This document shows, in pieces, positions 53,709 through 64,000 of a DNA stretch of 64,000 nt; position 1 is the stretch's first letter; each line of letters begins with the position of its first letter. The stretch is from contig NC_090295.1 in assembly GCF_037392515.1 (NCBI RefSeq), positions 24,096,501 to 24,160,500 of the forward strand, written 5' to 3'. The position numbers were made by a program, and so were the translations under genes. Below the pieces are notes generated by a model. That model did no database searches and was not told where the DNA came from. It saw nothing but the letters and a program-made list of their open reading frames with translations. The DNA is from Haliotis asinina (taxonomy: Eukaryota > Mollusca > Gastropoda > Lepetellida > Haliotidae).

Positions 53709-56068
53709 TGTATGTATGTATGTATGTATGTATGTATGTATGTATGTATGTATGTATGTATGTATGTATGTATGTATGTATGTATGTATGTATGTATGTA
53801 TGTATGTGCTTTTTCACGTCCACATATTAACAAGGCGAACTTTCCTTGATTTCAGTGGAATTTGGTCTGCGGCTTGAGCTGGGTCAGCAATGCAATAATA
53901 TCCATTCAGATGATCGGTGTACTTACTGGATGCATCATCGCCGGACACTGTGCAGACAAATATGGCCGGAAGATCGTTTTCTACAGTGGATTACTGTTGC
54001 TCTTTCTCGGCAATATGGTGTCAGCATTTTCCGTTTCTTGTACCATGTTTACAGCTTTGAGAGCATTTCTTGGCATGGCATGTGGTCTTGTCTTGGCAAC
54101 TCTATACCTCTATCAGGTAGAATTTGTTACAGCTAAGTGGCGAGTCTTCATCGCGGCTGTGCCGGACTGGCAATTGGCGATGGTGATATTCTGGCTTCTT
54201 ACAAAATGTCTGCACCACTGGAGATGGCTGCATCTAGGAACGGCAGCTTTGGCATTTCCATACCTCTTTACGTGGTTGTGAGTGGTTGTATAGTAAGAAT
54301 AATATATATACATATAAATATATATGTGCATAGTTGGCCACATCACCGTGTGTTCGTTTTGGATATTTACATACTAAACATGGTCTCCTTTAATATTTGT
54401 CGTAATTGTCACTCATGTTTGACATACACCAGCAGAGGTTATGTCACCAGATAGTGGTAATATTTTCACTGGGTAACGATGAGTGTTCCACCATTAATGG
54501 CTTAATTTAAAGAAGGATAATTTAGTTGCAAAAGGGTTTTTGATTGCTGTATACTGTAATCAATCTGGCAAAAAGAAACTACGTTGTCCTTATGGATCTG
54601 ACCTTGAATTATGAGAATCACCATCTCTGTCTTAAGGTTGATGCCAGAATCTGTCCGCTGGCTTGTTGTAAAAGGACGCCTGGAGGAAGCGAAAATAGTC
54701 ATCCGAAAAATTGCAGAACTCAACAACAAGCCAATGCCGGACACGTCCATCCTGGAGCTGATTGCACAAGAGGAGAAGGCGGAGGGGGACAAAGCAAAGT
54801 CCTATACTTATCTGGATCTGTTTAAGACAAAGGAATTAGGATTGAAAACTCTAATTACTTGTTTCCTGTGGTAAGAGAGACCTACATCTTGATGTATTCG
54901 GAACACAACGTTCCATTATCCCATGGTGTCCAGTCCTGATTGCTTCTCAGCGACGATCTTGATCTTTGTGTGTTCTTTGATAGAAATATGTTGCAAATGA
55001 TTAAGCACTTAAACCTTTATTCCATGTATGCGTATGCGTATGTCAACTCTATGCATTATGCTTATAGCTATTTAACTTACAGAGTAGTACCACAGAAAGA
55101 TGTTTCAAGCATAGAACTAAATCATCTGGCAAATAATGCAACTGTACATGTGCTGTGTGGCCGTGTGGAAACCAAGTGGCCCCTATTGATCCATCATTTG
55201 TTGAATTAAATGAACCATTATTTATGAACTTCTGGAATCTCGGTTTCTCGATGACACCATTATTTCTTAACCCAATTGAATTACGGTAAAAAGCCCAGAT
55301 ACGTCATTATGAATCATTGACATTTTATGGTCATATGCATTTCTTTTTGTTCACAGGCTCACTTGCTCGGGATTATACTATGTTGTTGTTTTCGGCTTAA
55401 AGAATCTCTCCGGAGACTTCTACCTCAACCTGTTGCTGACGACGCTCACTGAATTCCCAGTAACACCTTGTGTCCTACTTATCGCGGTGTGAGTGTGCCA
55501 GTGCCATGATGACTGGAATGTTATTTCAAATTTTCCGGGCTTGTTTGTCTTTTACCAGCAGACAGTTATCGGTAACTCTTCAATTATTAGAGTTACAATC
55601 AACTGAGGCCTTTGAAAGTGGAGATTTGCCAGTTAGGTCTTTATAATTTTGGTACCAATAGTATGAAAAGTGATACAAGATTAAAAGCCATAGTTGTTGT
55701 AAGCCTTCACTAGCCACTGAGATTTGGTTTAGTCTTTAATAGTTCATGCCTAAGTAAATGGACCAGGTGGTCAAGCTCATGTCATCATATTCCAATAGGT
55801 GGATTGAGTTATTTGAAGATTCGAGTATTTATATAATACTGGTGAATCAGGCGTTAAACAATAAACAATTATCAATGGTGTTAGTTCAGTTCATGCACAT
55901 GGATGTGCACGGCAATGTAGTTCGTCTGACAAAAGGAATCCAGTGGCTCTCATGGTTTCCGTTCTTACTAATTTCTTTGTTACAGATTTCGAAGGCGGGT
56001 TGGGATCGCAGCGTGTTTGTTCGTAACTGCTATTCTTTGCTTTGGACTGGCTGTATCTACAAGATTAG

Positions 56069-56111
<43 letters not shown>

Positions 56112-58158
56112 CATGTAGTGAAGTAGTTCTAGTACTAAAGTAGTCAGTGTGAATGTCTTCTGCAAGAAAGGTATGCGCAGTATCAAAGTAATATGATCTT
56201 AGAAGCTATTTCTTGCATGGATATTTACCTATTTGAATTTATGCAAACGCATTTCTCTTTAGCGCCTGCGGAGGAGAAAGGAAATTACGTCAACGCATGC
56301 GCGTTAACTGCCAAATTTACAATTTCCGTTGGATGGATAGTTGCCCATACTTTGGGTACAGAACAATTCCCGACAGTCATCAGGTAAACAATGTGTCCAA
56401 CGCGAAAGTAACAGGCACCCAGTGCTTTATTTCATTGGTTGGTTGGTGTTCTTAGAGCTATATGGCGCAAAGACAGTCGAGTCTGAGCCAGACAATCCAA
56501 TGATCAACAGCAATATATGCAATAGAGATACGGTACGGTGCAAACCACGTCAGCGAGCCTGACCACCCGGTCTAGTCAGTCGATAAGCGTAGGTTGTTGA
56601 AGACAAATTCTAGCCCGGATCTTCACCAGTATTACTTGGAGGAGTCAGAGTACCTGAGTTCACTTATCCGTGTTAAAGGTCACATGCAATAAAACACAAC
56701 TTTGCAGATTCTGATACCTTTCGCTATACACTTACCGAAACAATACACCAAAAATGGCAATTCAACCTATAAAGTTGAGGAAACGCGATGAAAAAAAAAG
56801 CCGCGAAATCGGAGTTCAAAGTATTCTCTAAATTTCCCCCATCGCTGGGAGAAAAAATGGTTCAACAGCTGTGCTGCGTTGCGCCCATAACGCATGCGCA
56901 GTGAATAGGTTCGCGGGGCTTGAAACAGTATGTATGCCCAGAAAATGAGGTCGTGAGCAGTATGCAATCTTGGCAATCTTGTTTACACATAGAAGTAAAT
57001 AATCTACTCGTTACATAAAAAGAACCCATGTTGAAAGCTCAATGTCTGGTTTATTGACACCTATATGTCTGCCTGTCTGTCTGCTAAAGACAATATACAA
57101 CACATAGCTTCATTCATTGACCACATGCAATTTGAACTTAACACCTATCAGGTTATACGCCATAAACAAAATATATTGATTTATGACTCGTGCACTCGAG
57201 TCCTGTCTTTGCCACATTATGTAATTAGGCAGGTGTGATACATGTACACATGACAAACAAACTACATCCATTTTTTTCGGAAGACTGAATCTGACGGAAA
57301 CTGGTGCAATCTCATTAGTTTCAAGTCCTGCTTTGTACGTGGGCAAATGACAGTTTCCACCCACGCAGTAGTTCACCATCTCTACAGAGATGACTTTTGA
57401 CAGGGATAACATCTATATAGGCTCCCTGCTTATGATTGGATCGAACGTAAGTTCAGAGAACATGCATTTACAAAACCCAACATCTCTATATGCATTCATT
57501 ATGGATAACAACTTCTTCTAGTGTGTATGATTTTGTTTAGTAACGGTATACGAATCGATACTGAATTGAACGCATCACATGCAAAAAAAAGCAGTTGTTA
57601 TCCACAAAGAATCTTACATTCATGTGACTCGACATACTTCTAAACTGCCCATCAAACAGATCATTTCTCTGTACACACAATGAGCCCTCAGTGTATCAGC
57701 AAATGAAACAGCCAATCGAAAGCCGTCGTTACACTTGAGTGCACACCCACCCGCTATGACCCTCCCTCCGTTTCGAGGGAAGTAAACCCAAGTAGAAAAT
57801 ATTCCACTTTTGAATCGCGATTGTACGCTTATAATTTTGTTTATTTGCTTTTTTTAGTTTTGCAGCAATGTATATTATATGTCATTAATGAGTGATAATT
57901 GTGTTTTAATTATGTTTGATTTTTGGGTTGCATGTGACCATTAAAGTAAGACACGCAACAAAGCTTGCGTTAATCATGCTTTTTCTGACATATTTCGGGT
58001 ATGCTTGAAGTAATCTTCAATGCGTCATTAGAACTCATTCACATTCACACGTTACAAACAATAAAGGAATATCTTTCTATAAATTAATTCGCAAAACAGG
58101 AATAATTGTGTTAATTAAATATAAATATTACATTACAAATATCATTTAAACCTTATCG

Positions 58159-58216
<58 letters not shown>

Positions 58217-58987
58217 GTGTGTGTGATTAATGTGAATAACAGTTGTATATTTCATTATTGTTTATCAAGAAACCTGGCCTTTGGTGCTCAGAATTCGGGT
58301 GGAAGGATCGGTGCTATTCTTGCAGGTCAAATTCTGTCTCTCGTGAGTATCTAGACTTTTTTATTGACTACACCCTGCGGTTGATTAGTTTGACTAGGAG
58401 TACCTAAGTGGAACACCTGCTGGTTAAATTACTACTCTTGTGTCTACACACATATTCTCTTCTATTACCAAGAATCATGGTCAGAACGCGATCTACACGT
58501 CAGCAGGATGCATAGTATATGCTTCTTAACTTGTCTGATTTCTAATGGTACCAATTTCAATACTCCAGAAATGTCTATGTAAAATAGAAAACACCTCAAT
58601 CTCATACGTAGTATTAAAAACATCAGCCAAAACATGCTTTACTGAGTTTCGACAGTCGTACTTCCCTCTGCGAGAACCATCGTCGTTGTTATAAAGGCTA
58701 CATATTAATACCATCGTACTATAGCAAAGCGAAATTAGTATTATATCTGAACTTTGCTCTTTATGTTCATCCTTTGAATTTTTCAGAGCATAAATAGTGA
58801 CCTCATGCTGCCATACATAGCTTTGGGAGTCTTGGTTTCCCTCGCTGGTGTTGCTACCTTCGGACTTGAAGAGACAAGTGGCAAAGCCTTGGAAGACACA
58901 TTGCATTCTTCTGTATGGCAGACTAATGAAAAAGGACACCTACTCCAAAGAGGCAGATCTAAAGATCCATGTGCTAACGGAAAATGA
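52974..58987 (+). CDS. SLC22-family organic ion transporter, gene C (8 coding exons)
   Basis: Exons: 52974-53246, 53856-54277, 54637-54870, 55357-55488, 55986-56068, 56263-56383, 58270-58342, 58787-58987, all GT-AG; 1539 nt, 512 aa. A 12-helix major-facilitator transporter. Seen: TM1; EPDWWCTSRDMN loop with glycosylation sites NRS and NCS; GHCADKYGRKI; EFVTAKWRVFIAAVPDWQLA; PESVRWL; linker PDTSILELIAQEEKAEGDKA; GNYVNACALTAKF; EQFPTVIR; GGRIGAILAGQILSL; LPYIALGVL; EETSGKALEDT. Exon 4 is one codon shorter than in A and B. The ATG at 52974 (MNLEGLIEGLGGFG) aligns with A and B; an upstream in-frame ATG at 52920 lacks support. The tail is the shortest of the three. The donor of intron 5 lies inside a GTA microsatellite. 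Confidence 0.92.
53677..53807. repeat. (ATGT)n microsatellite in gene C intron 1
   Basis: About 32 perfect tetranucleotide units ending about 50 bases before the exon 2 acceptor. ORFs of Met-Tyr-Val-Cys or Tyr-Ile-His-Thr repeats across it are artefacts. Confidence 0.98.
56069..56111 (+). repeat. (GTA)n microsatellite abutting a splice donor
   Basis: About 14 GTA units start at the first base of gene C intron 5; the donor AG|GTAGTA is itself made by the repeat. Confidence 0.95.
56440..56640 (+). repeat. SINE family 2 copy in gene C intron 6
   Basis: GAGCTATATGGCGCAAAGAC, GAGCCAGACAATCCAATGAT, CAAACCACGTCAGCGAGCCT, GACCACCCGGTCTAGTCAGT and TAGCCCGGATCTTCACC. Confidence 0.7.
56677..57940. mobile_element. 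non-autonomous DNA transposon with TTAA flanks
   Basis: Terminal inverted repeats AGGTCACATGCAA (left) and TTGCATGTGACCA (right) match at 12 of 13 bases, and each is bordered by TTAA (56673-56676 and 57941-57944), the target duplication used by piggyBac and Kolobok elements. The 1264-bp interior has no long ORF with a transposase, so it would depend on another element. An internal CCACATGCAATTTGAAC near 57121 repeats the end motif. It lies in gene C intron 6. Confidence 0.75.
58159..58226. repeat. (GT)n microsatellite upstream of gene C exon 7
   Basis: About 25 GT units, one GC interruption and a few more units, ending about 45 bases before the exon 7 acceptor. Confidence 0.97.
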
Positions 58988-59754
58988 CTTTCTTGATGAT
59001 TCGGTCATTCATAGAAGAATGGGAAAACATTGCGAACAAATAGGATATTCAGCTGGCTCAATGGACCGTTTGCATCTATTTTTCACCTGTACACTGCACT
59101 TTCAGTTTTTCCCTCGCTTTAACGAAGCATGAAGTAAACCTTTCGCATAAATGGCAAAGAAACAGTAATACTAAGAATGCTCTCATATCCACGCACATTC
59201 TCTGCTCACGGCGCAACGTACATTACTATCTCCGGTCATAGGACACTATGCTACTTTCTGATATTGTCAACTCCCCGGGGATCATGCAACTCCCCAGCAT
59301 ACATCACTATTTGACAGCCACCGCATTTTTAAGATAAAGGATGAAAGCATGGGACAATGAAATATTAAACCACGAACGTCCAGACAATATAAATACTGTA
59401 AATGGGTGACGTGCTGGGCGTACAATTAATACTGTGACAATACGAATAAGTCTCTGACTCGCAAGTCCGATGACGATATTGAACACTGTACCGTGACAGG
59501 TCTTTGTCCTCAAACATGCATAACTGTACAGCGTAGATCTGACATTTCATTCTGGTATACCTTATACTTACTATGAACTCTTTATATCTTAAATGTGATA
59601 ACAATATTGATAAATACCCCTCAAGCCCTTGATGTTTGTATGTGAATAACTTATGAGAGCCAATACATACTGTCAGTGGTTAATGGTTGCGTTTCATCTT
59701 ATCAAGCAATAGTTGGCATTTGGGCGATACAATGTGCATCCATGCAATCCAGAG

Positions 59755-59845
59755 CCTAGATTTTTTAAGCACTCTCAGGGCTAAGGTAGTCGTAATTTAA
59801 TGTTAATGTGCGGTGCTTACAACTATCTTAATACAAATAGGGCAT
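59755..59845. repeat. decayed hairpin element related to 23825-23931
   Basis: CTAGATTTTTTAAGCACTCT, GGGCTAAGGTAGTCGTAATT, AATGTTAATGT and CTTACAACTATCTTAAT follow the order of the near-perfect hairpin in gene A intron 3 (AGCGCTAAGATAGTCGTAAG, ACATTAACATTAAC, ACTTACGACTATCTTAG). Confidence 0.65.
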
Positions 59846-60187
59846 AATAGACCCAGCATGATATTTGAAGGAAGTTGTATTGCAAACACAAAGGGAAACA
59901 TTTTCTTCCAAATTCGCATGTTAAACATTAATGCAAGAGGAGACTGAAACGGTCTCGTCTAACTACCATCTTAAGAACACCTGAAACAATCTGCATATAT
60001 TAGTCAATACTTTCCGCGCTTATACGATGCATTTGAACCAAACATACATACACGTTGCATAATTCTCCTGGCATTTGTGTTGATGGAAATGGACAAGAAC
60101 TGGCTGCCACGATGGCAGGATGTCATGGTGTTAGTTTGAGACGAAGGAAACTCTCTTTCGTAGTCCACAAGAAGTATCATCCAGTGA

Positions 60188-60345
60188 GTGAGTTTGCCGT
60201 ATGTCGCTTTTAGCAATATTCCAGCAATATCGCAGCGGGCGACACCAGAAATGGCCTTCAAACGTTGTATCCACGTGGGAAATCGAACTTAAGGCTTCGG
60301 CGTGGTGAGCGAATAGTCTAACCACTAGGCTACACCATCGCCCCT
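60188..60345 (-). repeat. SINE family 1 copy, near full length
   Basis: On minus: GGGGCGATGGTGTAGCCTAG, TGGTTAGACTATTCGCTCAC, CACGCCGAAGCCTTAAGTTC, GATTTCCCACGTGGATACAA and GATATTGCTGGAATATTGCT. It shows the complete head-to-tail order of the family. Confidence 0.8.
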
Positions 60346-61733
60346 CAAGAAGCATCAAGTATTGCTTGTCCGATTGTACCTGAGACAGAAAATCACTGCC
60401 CAGCTTCCAAAGACCAATAATTTGGACAAACATCGGAATAATGCAAATCATATTCTAGTAACGTTGTGGGAAAAAGACATTCAAAGACGTGATGTTCAAA
60501 CGAAGAATCAGGAATTCAGAGAATAGAACTCCAAACCCTATGTCCGTGATCGTTTACATTTACCAGTAAACATATGAGTACAAGACTCCTCGTAATAGAA
60601 TGTTTTGGGGCACTTTTGCACTCATATATTTGAGATCCTCGTGTTAAAACGTATGATGAAATGAAACATTCCATAGTCTGCTTTAACCAAAGAAGCAGGG
60701 CGTAATAAGTGTCACATCAAATTGGCAAATGCGAAGAATGAAATGCAGACTGTATAAACCAGTAATAGATCGAGTTTATGTGCAATGTGTTGAAAAGAGC
60801 ATTGATTCTCTTCAGTGTACTTAACTAGAAAGAAGTCGGCTACCTGAAAAGTGAAACAAAGGTCTTTTTCTTTGCCTTCAGTACCAGTCACTTAAGCTGG
60901 CAATCTGTAATTTGGGACGACAACGTAAATATGACATGACATGTGGTTTATTAAATGTATTTAAAGGTCCAGCTTCTTGCCAGTGGATGCCCGGCACGTA
61001 AAAAAACGGTATCATATTATAATCTGGCAATGCGATTCTTTTTGTTTCTGACTTCTCCATGCTTGTCGTTTTGCCTCAGAGGTGCATACATGGTACGAGT
61101 ACCAGCTTGGCGTCTAAGGTTCGGTACCTCCGTGTCGGTTGGGTACAAAGGGTATTCGAGCATGCTGTCGTGGCAACAACCCTGTGGTGTCCTAGTGTCT
61201 CAGGGATGGGCAACACTCCACGGACAGTTCGTTTCGCTGCCTATTTAGCGTGTAGAGGTGACAAGGGCCCTTGCAGCTACCTCGATGATTAGGATAGTTA
61301 CATACACTTAGAAGGCATACAGAAGCTGCCATTCAAGAATAAGACGTTATGGATGTCATTAGCTGAGCTGAGATTATGTTGTCTTATACTTAAATAATTG
61401 TCCTCCAACACTATTGTAACATCATGGTATTGCACAAGTTGAAAGTGGGTGAATGTTCAGTGGGACAGGTTAATTAGCATTCTGAGACACGTCGGCACGT
61501 GAGTGAGCAATATCCGAGCCGTTCTTACAATACTCTTGTAGAAGATTCTGCTCTACTGTGCCCGGATCACCAGTAAGAGTATAGATTTTTTCCGTATCTA
61601 CAGCTGGAACATCCGTTCAAGTCCGTTTGAACGTACCTTTACGAACGTGCCACGTACAATCAACGAATTTTCCAATACATGCAGATCAATTTGGGGAGAT
61701 AATGTGAGTATTTAAATTTGTTCACAAACATAA

Positions 61734-62215
61734 GTTTTTTTATTTTTTTTTTAATTGGTACCCAAGACAAAAATAATACAGATACACAAGTGCAAGGCTG
61801 TAATACATACAGTTTAAAGTAATGCAGCTGCATAAAATACAGGTGACCGATTATTGTAATGATATTTTTATAAACATGCATGAGGCATTAATTAGACGAT
61901 GTATAGATACTGTCAAGTACAAATCAATACAGTATGAGTACTGGGGCAAGTAAGCTCCATTTATGGTGGAAGTTGTTTATTCTATTACTTTTTTGGATAT
62001 ATGATAAGGTTTGAGCCACCTGACATTCCCAGCGAACACAACGCAAACTCTCATTTACATCTTTGCACAAACAACACAGACCGTTGTCAACTTTTTTTTC
62101 ATTCTGACCAATTCCATTTTTGTGTAAATAACGCCTTGTAGATTTCGTAACGGTTACGAATTTACCGTGACAAACTATGTCCCCCCCCCCCCCCTCTTGT
62201 GAACCAGCATAACAG
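61734..62215 (-). mobile_element. probable 3' fragment of an L1-like LINE
   Basis: On minus, a Cys-rich frame with GLCCLCKDVNESLRCVRWEC and then VAQTLSYIQ resembles the C.FC...E....L...C knuckle at the end of L1-type ORF2, followed by non-coding DNA ending in an A-rich tail (the T-rich run at 61734-61755 on plus). The coding part is short and the match is by pattern only. Confidence 0.4.
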
Positions 62216-63035
62216 AACAAAGACAAGTTTAAAATTTTCTGATAATGTATTAAGGCAATGATGTGAGCAAGTTATACAAAGTCACAAGTCAATATCACAA
62301 TATCGATTGCAAATACAATTCAAGTGAGACAAAAGCTAAGGCAATGGGTCACAAAATATAATATAGCAAACTCACCAAAGTCGTAGTACGAGGGAGAAAC
62401 AGTTATGTAGAATGAAAACATAGCGAGCGATCTGACAGCAGTTTCAGGCGTTGACGGATATGTTGGGGATGTAACTCCAGTGAATCTGTATCGCTCTCAA
62501 CACGGCAACTAGCCTTCATATATACTTGAAGTCGTTTCCCGAAAGTACGAGCACTTACTGCCATCACCAAAACTGCAGAATGCACTGGAAACAGTCTCCC
62601 GGAAGTAAACAAACAGGAAGTCAAGGGCAGAAAATTCCCGGACAAGCCTGCTGCCAAAATCCAAAAAATTCGGATCATTATAATTATTATTCAAAACGCT
62701 AAACATTGTGACCCAATAATAATTATTACTTAATTAACAACAAAATATACAGAAAATACACACTCGTAACAAAATCTATACTGAAAGTCTTGGAGTAAAG
62801 TGATAGTGCTCCAGTTTATAAGTAATGGGCTGTCTTTACTTGATTTTAGAATACTGGTGATGACTTTTAATGCTTGAAGGCATTTCATTCTTTTCTGATA
62901 CATTTCTAACGAATCTATAAATCCATACTTGTAATTCCTTCAAACAAAAAAAAAAAAAAGATTTCGGTCAAGACATTCATATTGATGAATCTGCCTCCAT
63001 TATCATACAAAATGGGGTTTGCAGTCCATCATAGC
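62216..63035. other. intergenic, no gene seen
   Basis: A C-homopolymer (about 62182-62194) sits just left of this region and an A-homopolymer near 62947-62960 inside it. No gene or RNA recognised. Confidence 0.5.
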
Positions 63036-63500
63036 ACCATTGAGATTTAATTCTAGAGTGTTACCGTACTTATTAATAATGATGTTGATCTCAAGATACA
63101 TAGGACCCTAATAGATAACAATGGCAATTATGTTATCGCTGATATTTCAAAAGAAGACATAAGATTAACACTAACTAATTTCTATGGACCTAATTATGAT
63201 GATCCTCAATTTTGCATCAGTCTGTTTGATAATATATATCTTAAAATTTGAAAATGATTCATTGGCAGTAGTTGGAGACTGGAACCTAGTGCTGGATCCC
63301 ACAACTAATCTTGAGAATTGTAAGCATGTGGACAATACAAAATCGAGAAATATTGCAGTAGAATTTATTGAAACTGATTGACATTTAAAGAAAGTTAAAT
63401 GATACATCGAAAAAACATACCTGGTGGAAAAAAACCAAGACAACAAACCAGACTTGATTTCTTTATTGTATCAGAAGACATTTTCAATATTTCGTTGTTA
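63036..63500 (+). mobile_element. L1-like LINE endonuclease-domain fragment
   Basis: Translation gives IDNNGNYVIADISKEDIRLT, then TNFYGPNYDDPQF in one frame and VVGDWNLVLDPTTNLEN, SRNIAVEFIETD in another, then WWKKTKTTNQTRLDFF. These are the order and motifs of an apurinic-type endonuclease domain (YGPN..., GDWNLVLDP) of L1-like LINE ORF2. Stops and frame changes interrupt it, so it is dead and truncated. Confidence 0.75.
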
Positions 63501-64000
63501 CTGAGGTGACATACCAGATAGTGGTAGACATGTAAACTCTTCAGAAATACAAAAAACGCTCAGATATTTTCAACAGTTCCTCTGGATGTGTGTTAACAGC
63601 AGCCGTCATTAAAACAATTCATAGGTTGGAATCCCGTTATTCATTGCGCGTTTGTACACGTGTATCATAAACAAATCAAAACGACGCGTGAAAAGAGCAT
63701 GCAAAAAACGCTTTCCAAGTACGACATGTGCAATATGTCCGAGTAGAGATGCCAAGACTGGAGAAGCACGGGGAGCCCCAGTCCTCCTTTGCAAGACACA
63801 GCATTACCACAACAGCACCATATCGCAATCATGGCACTCCTGGTCTGGACACATTCATCTAGGTCTGTCATCAATGTCTTTCATTTGCTACACCAACAGA
63901 CACTGCAACACAATTGGGAATTCGAATATATCTACCAAATGTTAAACCTGTCCTGATACGACCACACCAACAACGACATGTTCAATGATTCGACAGAGTA
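63501..64000. other. right edge, possible Tc1-like remnant
   Basis: No firm gene. In one plus frame near 63870-63994, SFATPTDTATQLGIRI and KPVLIRPHQQRHVQ faintly recall the region before the catalytic domain of a Tc1-type transposase. The window ends here, so it cannot be tested further. Confidence 0.25.

Larger units (their letters stand above)
58988..61733. other. downstream of SLC22 gene C, no gene seen
   Basis: No supported gene. Contains a decayed hairpin element (59755-59845) and a SINE family 1 copy (60188-60345). An ORF of 97 codons at 60955-61248 lies in a locally GC-richer stretch; I do not recognise it and give it no call. Confidence 0.5.

Noticed and set aside
53566-53877. ORFs of Tyr-Ile-His-Thr or Met-Tyr-Val-Cys repeats
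   Set aside because: They are translations of the (ATGT)n microsatellite.
60955-61292. ORFs in a GC-richer patch
   Set aside because: Two overlapping frames of under 100 codons without any motif; base composition alone is not enough for a gene call.

Overview
The window is a piece of animal nuclear DNA, most likely from a gastropod mollusc and probably an abalone (Haliotis). This rests on intron-rich genes, abundant (CA)n, (GT)n, (ATGT)n and (GTA)n microsatellites, and many copies of two SINE-like repeats whose wording I associate with abalone DNA. The species call is inference; no search was run.

Layout. Positions 1 to about 11 kb are the larger part of a Polinton (Maverick): the integrase end is cut by the window start, followed by penton, small ORF, major capsid, protease and packaging ATPase genes, a BIR-domain gene and several small Polinton-type genes on the plus strand, then a conserved small gene, protein-primed DNA polymerase B and a C2H2 zinc-finger gene on the minus strand. 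Its right end was not located. From 11 to 20 kb the DNA is non-coding, apart from a decayed last-exon copy of a transporter gene (about 14.83-14.98 kb) and a dead Tc1-like transposon (17.60-18.89 kb).

From 20.1 kb to 59.0 kb lies a head-to-tail array of three SLC22-family (organic cation/anion transporter) genes, all on the plus strand: A (20106-28876, 618 aa), B (37263-45630, 529 aa) and C (52974-58987, 512 aa). Their exons could be read directly and keep the same phases and nearly the same lengths (273, 422, 234, 135 or 132, 83, 121, 73 nt, then a variable last exon). Gene A has one additional intron splitting the 422-nt exon into 206 + 216 nt; that intron holds a 165-bp satellite array. 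The last exons encode very different cytosolic tails. An intronless minus-strand gene for a secreted coiled-coil plus beta-propeller protein (47042-48490) sits between B and C.

The introns and spacers are rich in mobile DNA: a complete-looking Tc1-like transposon with terminal repeats and TA flanks in gene B, a 1.26-kb non-autonomous element with TTAA flanks in gene C, several hairpin-type miniature elements, a tRNA-like sequence enclosed in inverted repeats, and two L1-like LINE fragments near the right edge. The Polinton proteins form one replication and packaging set. The SLC22 genes are a locally duplicated membrane transporter family; their substrates cannot be read from sequence.
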